A stretch of DNA of 64,000 nt from Monocercomonoides exilis (lineage: Eukaryota; Preaxostyla; Oxymonadida; Polymastigidae). Below are positions 10,221 through 19,295 of the stretch, in pieces (position 1 is the first letter of the stretch; the number at the start of each line of letters is the position of its first letter). The stretch lies in NCBI GenBank assembly GCA_001643675.2, contig LSRY02000038.1, positions 126,501 through 190,500 of the forward strand. Direction: 5' to 3'. A model generated the notes under the pieces. That model was not told the DNA's origin and ran no database searches. It was given only the letters and a program-made list of their open reading frames with translations. The position numbers and the translations under genes were made by a program.

Positions 10221-13200
10221 TCATAGGCTCTTTCCATTTTCTCCTGTGTTTGGAGTTAACTTTGACTCTGGTGTTGCTGATGAAGTTGTGGTGACTGTAT
10301 TTGTTGTTGTTGTTGTTTGTTGGATGATTGTCCCTTCCTTTTCATCATTTGTCTCACTTTCTGAGCTCTCAGCATATGCAATTGCATCTGAGGCTGTCAT
10401 CACAATTGCATTCGCTGGAAAGTGCGAAAACAGCTCCTTCTTCACCTCAAGCAGCCCCATCCTCTTGCTCGCCTCCTCTTCCCAGCAGCTTCCAACAACC
10501 TCATCCATTCCCCTTCCTGCAATCATCTTTCGCGATGGCCTTTCTCCAAATGTTATCTTCTGTCCAGCTGTCTCGGCATCATATTCTCCAAACGGGATAT
10601 CCAGAGTCAGGCACTCCCACAGCATCATCCCGATCGAAAACACAACTGACTCCTTTGTTGCTCCCATCTTCTTGTTCATCAGTAATTCAGGCGCCTTCCA
10701 CCTCAAGCACTCTTTTTTGAAATCATCATCCTCCTCAAACGCTGATGAAGGAGGTGGCGAGTCGGTGAATCTCTCGCTCATCAGTGAAATATTGGAAGAA
10801 GAAGAAACAATGGTTAATGAAGAGATGGATGATGAATCTGAATCATCTGATGAGCAGTCTGAGTGGAGAGCAATGCAAATGACCATGTGCTCCGAGAAGA
10901 GAACAATATGAGGATTCAGATTTTCGAAAGATGAAAGAGGATTTTCTATTTCATCAAACGAGTGGAGAGCTCCATTCGCAACCCAGAACAGGATTTGGGC
11001 AGCTGTCTGCTCCCTCTCCTGCAGTGTTCCAATGGCCATCTCCTTTGTCTTATTCCGTCCATGCAGCAACATGAACAAAGAATCCCTCAGATCCACAATC
11101 AGCTTCTCATGAGGAGAAGAGCAGGCCATTGCATCCACCAAGTTTGACATCGATGAGGTGGTTGGGCACAGATCTTCCCCTCGAACAAAAGTTGAATCTG
11201 AATCAGTTGTTGAAGTGGATGATACGGATGGAGAAGGTGTTCTCTTTATTATCTCTTCTTCCTCCTCCTTTTCTAATGCCCAATCAGGGATCTTATCTGA
11301 GTCCCTTCCAAGGATGTATTCAGTCGATCCACTCTCAGACAGAAGATGCTCCGACGACTCCGAATGTCCAAAACTTTTCTCATACACCCTCTTCTTGAAC
11401 TTCTCTTCGTTCTTCTTCTCTTCCTCCCTCTCTGCTCTTCTCCACTGCTCTTCAGGTGACATCTCCATCGTCACCATCTCGAACGCCTTCGGATCCTTTC
11501 TGATGTTATCATTAACAATCTCTCTCAAATCTTTCGCTTCATTCTTCGCCTTCCTCCATCGGACAGCCAAAACAACAGATACAATAAGAACAATCAAAAA
11601 CATAATAACAAGAACAATCACAATCAATAACCAATAAGATTTCCCTTCTTTCCCTCCTTTAACAACTTTTTCATCTCCAGTCTTTGGTTCTGTTTTGTTC
11701 TTCAATATCTGTGGAGAAGTCTCTGCCAATGGCTTCCCAAACAAAATCATCACTGACACCTCTGCTTCATCTGAAGCCAATGAAATATTTTCTGATGGGA
11801 TTCTTTCAATCACTTCTGCTTCTGAAACAAAACTGTCTTCCTCAAATTGATATGTCTCAACCAACTCCACATCCCCTGTTTCATACACAACTCTGAATGA
11901 CAAGTCACATGGCACAAAAAGAGATCCCTTGAATTTCACAACAACATTACCACCATTTTCATTCACCGAAACCTCTTCGAGCTTTGGAATGAAAAAAGAA
12001 GATGACCTTTCTCCAGCAATTCCTCCAAGGGTGCATCCATCATTCAAAATCCAAAGAGAAGAATTGGGCATCAATCCATCTCCTCCTTTCAAACTGGAGA
12101 TGGTCAATGAAGCAGAATCAGAGCAAAGGATGTTTCTTCTCACTGATGGATATTTTTCAATGAAGGGATTGTTGTTCTCAAACTCTCCTTTCTCAATCGT
12201 CACACTCCTCCCACTCACAGACAATCCCCCTTTTCCACTCTCCCGAATCCTCGTATCCTTCATCACAACCCTGCTCTTCTCAATCCCAACAATCGATCCA
12301 TTCCACTTGCATATCCTTTCTCTTCCCTCCTTCTCATTCATCTCCATTAATTTTCTTTCTTCATCTGCCTTGTCCACTCCTCCACACACATCACACATCT
12401 CAATCCTCACATCCTCACAACTGCTCAACAGAACAATCCCTCCCTTCTCTCTTCCACTCTCACATCCACTGAATGTGCAGTTTGACAGATTCCCATCTCC
12501 ACACCCTCTCGTCACCATCACACTCCACTCCCCAATTATTGTTATGTTCTCCATCCCCACTTCTTTCACACTCACTCTCGCCTCCCCTTCCACAACAACC
12601 ACATCTCCCTCTGATTCCACATCCCAAATCCTTGTCTCATCCATCACAACAAGCGATTCTCCACAGAACACAACCAATCTGCCGCAATGACGAATGTGCC
12701 TGATTGTGCATCTTGCCATCTCCATCTCTCCTCCCTCCACTCCAACCAGCGTGCTCTTCAGCCTCTTTCCCATCCCACTGGACGAACCCTCAAATGAGCA
12801 TTCATTCATCACCATCCGCCCCTCCTTCACTTTCACAACATATTTCTGTGTGCTCTCAAACATCTCTCCAAACACAAACAAACACCTCTCCACCACACTC
12901 TCATTCACAAACACCATCATGCTCCTCTCCTCTCCTCTTTCCTCCATCTTCCCCTCAAAATGCACTGTCGCCTTCTCCCTCCCCATCGACACCATCCTCA
13001 CATCCCCAATCACACATTCCTCTCCCATCATCCCTTCTCCATCAATAAGAATCACATTTACAACACTTCGTTGAATGTGCTGCACAGCATTTCCAATGCT
13101 CTCACACGGATTGTTCTGTGCTCCACACTGCCTGCTGTCACTCCCATTCACACACACAAACACCTGTGAAGAATAATAGAATGTGATCAGTGGGATCAGA

Positions 13201-16200
13201 TCAACATCAACTTTCCCTTCTCCATCACTCCCACACATCGAGTCCTTCCCCTTCAGCGCCTCCTGGCTGAAGTCCAGTCCAAACAGTCTTTCATTCAGCT
13301 GCAAGTCAATCGAGTCACATCGGATGAACACATCCTTCCCCACAAACGCATCATTCATCATGAATCGGATGTTCTCCAATCTCAGCCCAAGTGGTGGCAT
13401 TTCGGTGTTTACGTGCTCCACATTCGGATCAAGTGCATCAATCATCATCCCTCCTCCCCTTCCATTCCCTGTCGAGCACACACACATCCCAAACGAACAC
13501 CCACTCACTTTCACCTCTGACTCGCCTCTCTTCATCAGCATCTTCATCCCTCCTCCTTCCAAGCTTCTCTCGCTCATGCACTTCGTCAGCACACACCCTT
13601 CAATTTCACATTCCATTCCATTCAAGAACGATCCCACACTCGTCACACATGCCCTGTTCTCCACACATGTGATGTTCACAAATGAGGAGCTGTTCACCCT
13701 CACAATTTGTTTTGTGTTCTCTCTTGCTTTGTTGATCAACACATTTGTTGGGGATGGCTGACTCAGCGATATCAGACTGCTTCCTGAGATTGTTGTGTTC
13801 GAAACTGACACATTCATCGCATCAATACTCTTCACATCTGCTGTGAATTCGACAAACCCTTTTGCCAGATTGAACTGAGAAAGAGCAAAATCCTCAATCG
13901 CCACACTCCCTCCATCTGCTTTTATCAGACAATATTTCGTTTCCTTTGCTGAATCCTCACAAACAAATGAGCACCTCTTGATTGAAAGTGATGTTGCTGA
14001 TGATGAAGTCGAGTGAATGAGCGATGAACGAGAAACAAGTTCATTTGGCAGAGAAAATGACAAATTCGTGAATGAAGCAACAACATTCGATGTTATCATT
14101 CCCCCTCCTTCACTCACTTTCAAAACTGTTCCTTCAATATCTCCTTCAATTGACACAACTGGAGTTATTGATAATGACGATGATGATGATAAAAATGATA
14201 TTGATTTCTGGAGCAATCCTGATCCAACAATCTTGATATGTGACTCGCCTTCTCCAAGTGACTCATATCTCAGCGATATCAAGTGATCAACTGATGAGCA
14301 TGGTGCTTCTGAAAACCCACACCCACTGAAGTCTCCTCCTTTCTCTCTCGAAACAAACCCATTTCCGCTCCAATTACTCCACAAATACACAACAAGTGGA
14401 ATCACATATCCCTCCTCTCCTGTTGTCTTCCTCTCCCATCCACACAGCTCATCCAACGATCCCAATTCCTCTAAACTCATCTCCCATTTCAGGTGCTCCT
14501 TTTTCACAATCTCTCTCAGATCCCATCCTGAAACAAACACATTCTTCCCCTTCCAGGCATTGCATCCCTCAAATGTCATTCCTTCTAAAACAAATGATCC
14601 CATTTCATCTGGCAGCTTCAAAAACATCCCTCCTCCCATTCCTCTTCCTCCATTCTCAACATCCTCTGTTGGCACTTCACATCTTGATAAGTTCACATTT
14701 TTCATCTCCAAACTCCCTCCCTTCCCCACTGAAATCATCATCCCTCCTCCTTTCATCCCACTTCCATCTGAACACACTGATGATATATTGCATTCTTCAA
14801 TTTTTGAACTTCCTCCTTCCTTCATCCCAACATTCAAACATCCTCCTCCAATTCCGCCTGTCACTTCCACTCCACTCACCCTGCTGTTCAAAATCTCCAA
14901 TTGAACTCCACTTGTCATTGATATTGGCGATTTCCCATTCATTATCACTCCACTTTCCATCACAAACCCATCAACAATCAGATCACCTCCTGTCATATCA
15001 ATAATGTTGTATCCTATCTTTCCACTTGAAAATGCCCCACTTTCAAATGAGACTGAACAGTTCGTCACGCTGAGTGTTGATATTGAGTGAATGAATGCAC
15101 TTCTCCTTGAATTCAACTGACCTTTCACAACAAATGAAAGTCTGCTCATTGTCAGTGAACTCGAACATCCAACAAGACAATCTTGTGTATCTGATCCTCC
15201 ATCACTCACATACACCTCCATCCTCTCTTCCTCCTCTTCCGATGATATTATTCTGCCTGAAATTATTACATCAAATGAAGAAAATTCAATTTCATCCTTT
15301 ATTGACGAAGATGAGACAATCTCTATTTCTTTCACATTTTCACTCAATCTTGAGTTTGCACAATAATCAACTGTCAAGCAGCCAAACTCTTCGAATCCAC
15401 ATCGATTGTGATCCATTCCATTTCCTCCGCTCCCATCAACAATTATTTTCGTTCCTAATGAATGAAAATACACAAACAGTGGAATCACTCCACTTTCATC
15501 CCAATTTTCACTCCCACTCAGTTTTAACACATCTGACGGAATTTCGCTTGTGTCAAAAAATGCAAATGTGTTTGTATTCACTTTTGACTCCAAAAACACA
15601 CCACTCCCACAATGAACAAACATATCCTTCCCATATTCTGCAACATTCACATTCACTTTCGAAAACTCAACATTCTCTCCAATTGTCAACCCAGATCCCC
15701 CACTCTCCATCACCACATATAATCCTCCTCCTCTCCCTCCATTTCCTTCAATACCCATTGCGACACATCCATCAATCAAACTTGTTCCATTCACAACCGC
15801 TTTCCCATTTCCTTGCAAACAAACATATATTCCTCCTCCATTCCCATTCTCGCACACACATTGCTCGATTGTTGTGTTGCTCACCGCAAATGTCTCATCT
15901 CCATTCACACTCTTTGCCACAACCACTCCATCTCCTTCAGTCAGATTCACATTCCGAATTGTCACATTTGACAAAAAACTCTCATCTGATTCAGCTTCTC
16001 CTGATGATGGTTCTGAGAACAGAGGTTGATTCACTTTCATATCTTTGACCTCCACATCAATCATCCTCAGCTGTGAAAGCGCAACCACAAATACAGATGA
16101 CGATATAACATTCGTTCCAGCAACATTTGACGAGATCAACACATCTTCTAATGAGAGTGACCCGCTCCCATCAGAAACAGCAAACACATTCGGTGAAGAA

Positions 16201-18398
16201 TCTCGTTCAGAGTTGTGGTCGATCCCAACATGAAGAATCTCCAGCTGCCCACCCCCCACGCTGAACAGCGTTGTTGAAGGATAAGAAAGCGAATGTGTTC
16301 CAATAATGCTTGTTTCTCTTCCTTTCCCTTCAACTCTCATCTTATTCAAATTTGATTCAACTGTTGTCTCTTCCTTTTTGTGATTCCCTTCCATCAGGGT
16401 GACAATCAAGCTCGTTTGTGTGACGCTTCGATTGACAGCAATACCTATGGTTTTGCATGCACTTGACTCATCAGTTCCACACAACTCATCTTCTATGCCT
16501 CCATCAGCTGCCACAAGTCGAAAAAGAACTCCATTCTTCAGCCATTCCTTCTTTTCTGTGAGCTGAAATATCCAACTCCCAGAGTTCGATAAATCATATC
16601 CGTAGCACATTCTCTGGTCATCTGTGTTTGTTGTGTAGCATTCATAGAATGGATTATTTTCTGATAAATAGAGATTATTTTCATCATAATACATCACATC
16701 ATGACCACATTGAGCGGATGCATCACTGCACTTGCATTCATGAAAGAACAAAAAATAATAATAAATAATATCATTTTGTTCTGTTGCTTGATTTGGATAA
16801 ATACACAATCCTCCTCCCTCTTGTCGTGTGGAGCAGAAGATAAACTGAATGCTCTTCATTCTGAATGAACCAGGAGCGCTTTGGCAAAACATGCCTCCAC
16901 CACCAGTATTCGTGATCGAACATGTTGTGAAACTGCAGTCAAACACGCATGCACTCTCCACTCCTTCATTCTTATTTCCAATGCATCCTTCTGATACATT
17001 AAAATATTCCAATTTTAATCCCCCTCCAAATCCAATCGCTTGACAGTTTTTGAACTTGCATTCACTTATCTGGGTGCACAAAAAAATGCCATATAAATAC
17101 ACACCTCCTCCATATCGATTTGTGGAGACACAGCAATTGAAAGTGCTGCTTTCAATAGTCGCTGCTTTGATTGTGTGGCACATTATCCCTCCACCACAAC
17201 AATGAGAAGAACACTCGTTGAATGCGCAGTGAGAAACGGAAAGTGAACCAGATGTTAATGTGTGCATGAATATTGCCCCGCCATTTGAAGTTCCATCAGT
17301 GTAATTACTACTTGATCCGGTTGTCCTCGATCTGTTCCATTCGCACCAAATAAATGTGTTTTGCCCATTTTCTGTTTCATTCTGTCTCCCTGGCTTCAAT
17401 GGGCTTTCTTTGCTTCCAATGAATTCAACATTTCCTGTGCGTGTGCATCCAGCAAAAGAGGTATTTGAGGCTGTCAAAGAGGCCAAAGGATTGCTCAGAG
17501 AAGGAACTATTCCTCCATCATACACATCACAGACTGATGAAAATGAGCAGCCATTCATCAGAGTGGAACATCCACATCCCAAATCAAAAAGAATCCCTTT
17601 GTGTGTTGGAACTGTTGAAATGTTGGTGAAAATCAAATTTGTGAGTGAAACACTCTCAATAAAGGAAGATAATAGAAATGGAGGAGAAGACATCTGGAAT
17701 GAAGAAAAGCCTGACGAGCAAACAGAAACACAACTGATTGGCTGACTTTTCGATCCACTCATTTGCGTGGAGAAAAGAGGAGGCATCTGAGTTTGTTGTG
17801 CATTCCAAAATCGAAGTGTCAAGTTATTCAGAGATATTCGACTCCCATACAAATCAAATGGACTTATCCCGCTTCTGACCTCAAGATGACACTCAGAAAT
17901 CATCGCTACACTTTCAGTTCTTAAGGTTAAATAACTTGTATTTTCATTTGCCTTCATCCCCAAATTCATGCACAACAGAGATGAATTGCCCAGAATAATG
18001 TGACAATTCATCTCGCTTTCTTCAATTCCTTCTTCAATCTTCTTTTCATTGTGGATGCTAATATATGATGTGTCTCCTTCAATTTTGACGATATTCCTGT
18101 TTGTGTTTGTGTTTGAACATTCAATTCTGTTGTTTTGATTCTTTCTCCATTTTCCTTTCCATCCCTCAGATTCATCATGTTCAGAACTCTTCTGTTCATG
18201 CTGTGCTTGTATATAAGTTTCATTTAAATTGTAACTATTTTCAGCTTCAGTTGAAGTTGTCCAATCACTTGCAGGAATAATTTGCAAAACATTTAATTCT
18301 GGAATTGTTCCAACTTTGTCATTTGTGGCATCGTTGCATAAGCAATGCAAATTAATAATGTTCATCAACATTGCAGCAATAATCATCATTAGATTCAT
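10221..18398 (-). CDS. Pmp-like beta-helix receptor 2 with C-terminal pseudokinase lobe
   Basis: Single-exon gene of 2725 aa. The ATG at 18398 precedes a hydrophobic signal peptide (MNLMMIIAAMLMNIINLHCL). About 2200 residues follow of imperfect beta-helix rungs rich in Cys-x-x-x-GGGI/GGGM and FxxC motifs, typical of protist Pmp-like surface proteins. A transmembrane helix sits near residues 2253-2280 (WLLIVIVLVIMFLIVLIVSV). The tail is acidic, then carries a protein-kinase-like segment (about 2406-2720). It keeps an APE-like motif (RWKAPELL, near 2566), an alpha-F element (FSIGMMLWECL) and CWxxxASKR before the last helix. I find no glycine loop, VAIK lysine, HRD or DFG, so catalysis is unlikely. 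Probably a surface sensor with a C-lobe-only pseudokinase; the tyrosine-kinase-like (TKL) assignment is an inference. Confidence 0.87.
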   Translation of the reverse strand: MNLMMIIAAMLMNIINLHCLCNDATNDKVGTIPELNVLQIIPASDWTTSTEAENSYNLNETYIQAQHEQKSSEHDESEGWKGKWRKNQNNRIECSNTNTNRNIVKIEGDTSYISIHNEKKIEEGIEESEMNCHIILGNSSLLCMNLGMKANENTSYLTLRTESVAMISECHLEVRSGISPFDLYGSRISLNNLTLRFWNAQQTQMPPLFSTQMSGSKSQPISCVSVCSSGFSSFQMSSPPFLLSSFIESVSLTNLIFTNISTVPTHKGILFDLGCGCSTLMNGCSFSSVCDVYDGGIVPSLSNPLASLTASNTSFAGCTRTGNVEFIGSKESPLKPGRQNETENGQNTFIWCEWNRSRTTGSSSNYTDGTSNGGAIFMHTLTSGSLSVSHCAFNECSSHCCGGGIMCHTIKAATIESSTFNCCVSTNRYGGGVYLYGIFLCTQISECKFKNCQAIGFGGGLKLEYFNVSEGCIGNKNEGVESACVFDCSFTTCSITNTGGGGMFCQSAPGSFRMKSIQFIFCSTRQEGGGLCIYPNQATEQNDIIYYYFLFFHECKCSDASAQCGHDVMYYDENNLYLSENNPFYECYTTNTDDQRMCYGYDLSNSGSWIFQLTEKKEWLKNGVLFRLVAADGGIEDELCGTDESSACKTIGIAVNRSVTQTSLIVTLMEGNHKKEETTVESNLNKMRVEGKGRETSIIGTHSLSYPSTTLFSVGGGQLEILHVGIDHNSERDSSPNVFAVSDGSGSLSLEDVLISSNVAGTNVISSSVFVVALSQLRMIDVEVKDMKVNQPLFSEPSSGEAESDESFLSNVTIRNVNLTEGDGVVVAKSVNGDETFAVSNTTIEQCVCENGNGGGIYVCLQGNGKAVVNGTSLIDGCVAMGIEGNGGRGGGLYVVMESGGSGLTIGENVEFSKVNVNVAEYGKDMFVHCGSGVFLESKVNTNTFAFFDTSEIPSDVLKLSGSENWDESGVIPLFVYFHSLGTKIIVDGSGGNGMDHNRCGFEEFGCLTVDYCANSRLSENVKEIEIVSSSSIKDEIEFSSFDVIISGRIISSEEEEERMEVYVSDGGSDTQDCLVGCSSSLTMSRLSFVVKGQLNSRRSAFIHSISTLSVTNCSVSFESGAFSSGKIGYNIIDMTGGDLIVDGFVMESGVIMNGKSPISMTSGVQLEILNSRVSGVEVTGGIGGGCLNVGMKEGGSSKIEECNISSVCSDGSGMKGGGMMISVGKGGSLEMKNVNLSRCEVPTEDVENGGRGMGGGMFLKLPDEMGSFVLEGMTFEGCNAWKGKNVFVSGWDLREIVKKEHLKWEMSLEELGSLDELCGWERKTTGEEGYVIPLVVYLWSNWSGNGFVSREKGGDFSGCGFSEAPCSSVDHLISLRYESLGEGESHIKIVGSGLLQKSISFLSSSSSLSITPVVSIEGDIEGTVLKVSEGGGMITSNVVASFTNLSFSLPNELVSRSSLIHSTSSSATSLSIKRCSFVCEDSAKETKYCLIKADGGSVAIEDFALSQFNLAKGFVEFTADVKSIDAMNVSVSNTTISGSSLISLSQPSPTNVLINKARENTKQIVRVNSSSFVNITCVENRACVTSVGSFLNGMECEIEGCVLTKCMSERSLEGGGMKMLMKRGESEVKVSGCSFGMCVCSTGNGRGGGMMIDALDPNVEHVNTEMPPLGLRLENIRFMMNDAFVGKDVFIRCDSIDLQLNERLFGLDFSQEALKGKDSMCGSDGEGKVDVDLIPLITFYYSSQVFVCVNGSDSRQCGAQNNPCESIGNAVQHIQRSVVNVILIDGEGMMGEECVIGDVRMVSMGREKATVHFEGKMEERGEERSMMVFVNESVVERCLFVFGEMFESTQKYVVKVKEGRMVMNECSFEGSSSGMGKRLKSTLVGVEGGEMEMARCTIRHIRHCGRLVVFCGESLVVMDETRIWDVESEGDVVVVEGEARVSVKEVGMENITIIGEWSVMVTRGCGDGNLSNCTFSGCESGREKGGIVLLSSCEDVRIEMCDVCGGVDKADEERKLMEMNEKEGRERICKWNGSIVGIEKSRVVMKDTRIRESGKGGLSVSGRSVTIEKGEFENNNPFIEKYPSVRRNILCSDSASLTISSLKGGDGLMPNSSLWILNDGCTLGGIAGERSSSFFIPKLEEVSVNENGGNVVVKFKGSLFVPCDLSFRVVYETGDVELVETYQFEEDSFVSEAEVIERIPSENISLASDEAEVSVMILFGKPLAETSPQILKNKTEPKTGDEKVVKGGKEGKSYWLLIVIVLVIMFLIVLIVSVVLAVRWRKAKNEAKDLREIVNDNIRKDPKAFEMVTMEMSPEEQWRRAEREEEKKNEEKFKKRVYEKSFGHSESSEHLLSESGSTEYILGRDSDKIPDWALEKEEEEEIIKRTPSPSVSSTSTTDSDSTFVRGEDLCPTTSSMSNLVDAMACSSPHEKLIVDLRDSLFMLLHGRNKTKEMAIGTLQEREQTAAQILFWVANGALHSFDEIENPLSSFENLNPHIVLFSEHMVICIALHSDCSSDDSDSSSISSLTIVSSSSNISLMSERFTDSPPPSSAFEEDDDFKKECLRWKAPELLMNKKMGATKESVVFSIGMMLWECLTLDIPFGEYDAETAGQKITFGERPSRKMIAGRGMDEVVGSCWEEEASKRMGLLEVKKELFSHFPANAIVMTASDAIAYAESSESETNDEKEGTIIQQTTTTTNTVTTTSSATPESKLTPNTGENGKSL

Positions 18399-19295
18399 TT
18401 TGATGAGATAAATCGACTTTTTTTTTTCTTCTTTGATTTATTATTATTAAGGGTCATTAATGATCGAAGAAAAAACGAATTTGTTTTAAGAACATTAATA
18501 TTTTATTTTGAGCCTATAATATGCAATAATAGAAAACAAATAGTTTTTGTTTTTTACAACAATTGTTCGTTCAGATTTCGGAAATTTTGAAAATTACACG
18601 CTTTATTGTTTCTCAATTGAAATCCTTCATCTTTGCCCAATCGACTTGTTTGAAAAACAATGTGTGGATAATAATTTTCATTTTTATTAATGAAATTGAC
18701 TTTCAATCAAAAAAGAAAAATAAAAAAAAGATAAAAAAAGAAATATCCCATTCCACAAATTGGATTTTCAATCATAAAGCTGTTGTAAGAATCATAATTG
18801 TTTAACAAAAAAAAGTTTGCTTTTCTTCTATCATCATCTGCATAATTCCAGATTATGTTTCAATTCTTCAATTATTGTCAGTTGAATTTATCCAATGAAA
18901 AAAACGTTGGCAAATTTAAAAAATAGAAATATGATTTATACAGAATCCTCAAACAAGTAATAACCATCAAGAATATGAGTTACGCTCATATTATTAAAGC
19001 GTTGAAAACAACTCTTCCTGGTTGAAGTATTAAAGAAAAAGAGTCCTCAATAATTCTCTAAGTGTTCGCATTATTGACACAAACTCTGTGTCTGGCAACT
19101 GACGTCGATAAAAATTGCAGAAAATAAAAATTCAAAACAAATTTCAATATCTCTCAAAAAACATATTTAACTACAAAGGATTTCTTGAAAATATAATTGA
19201 GAACAATATCATCGATCTAATTGCTATTAAATTATATTTTTCAAAAAAATTAAAAAAAATAAAAAATAAAAAATGTACAATAAAAAAAATTCTCT
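18399..19295. other. Intergenic region
   Basis: AT-rich 0.9 kb upstream of Pmp-like gene 2 and downstream of the LysM gene. I see no gene or repeat beyond A/T tracts. Confidence 0.6.

Noticed and set aside
10246-10911. Plus-strand open frames of 100-320 aa across 10.2-17.7 kb
   Set aside because: They are antisense shadows of the Ser- and Glu-rich minus-strand Pmp-like gene 2.
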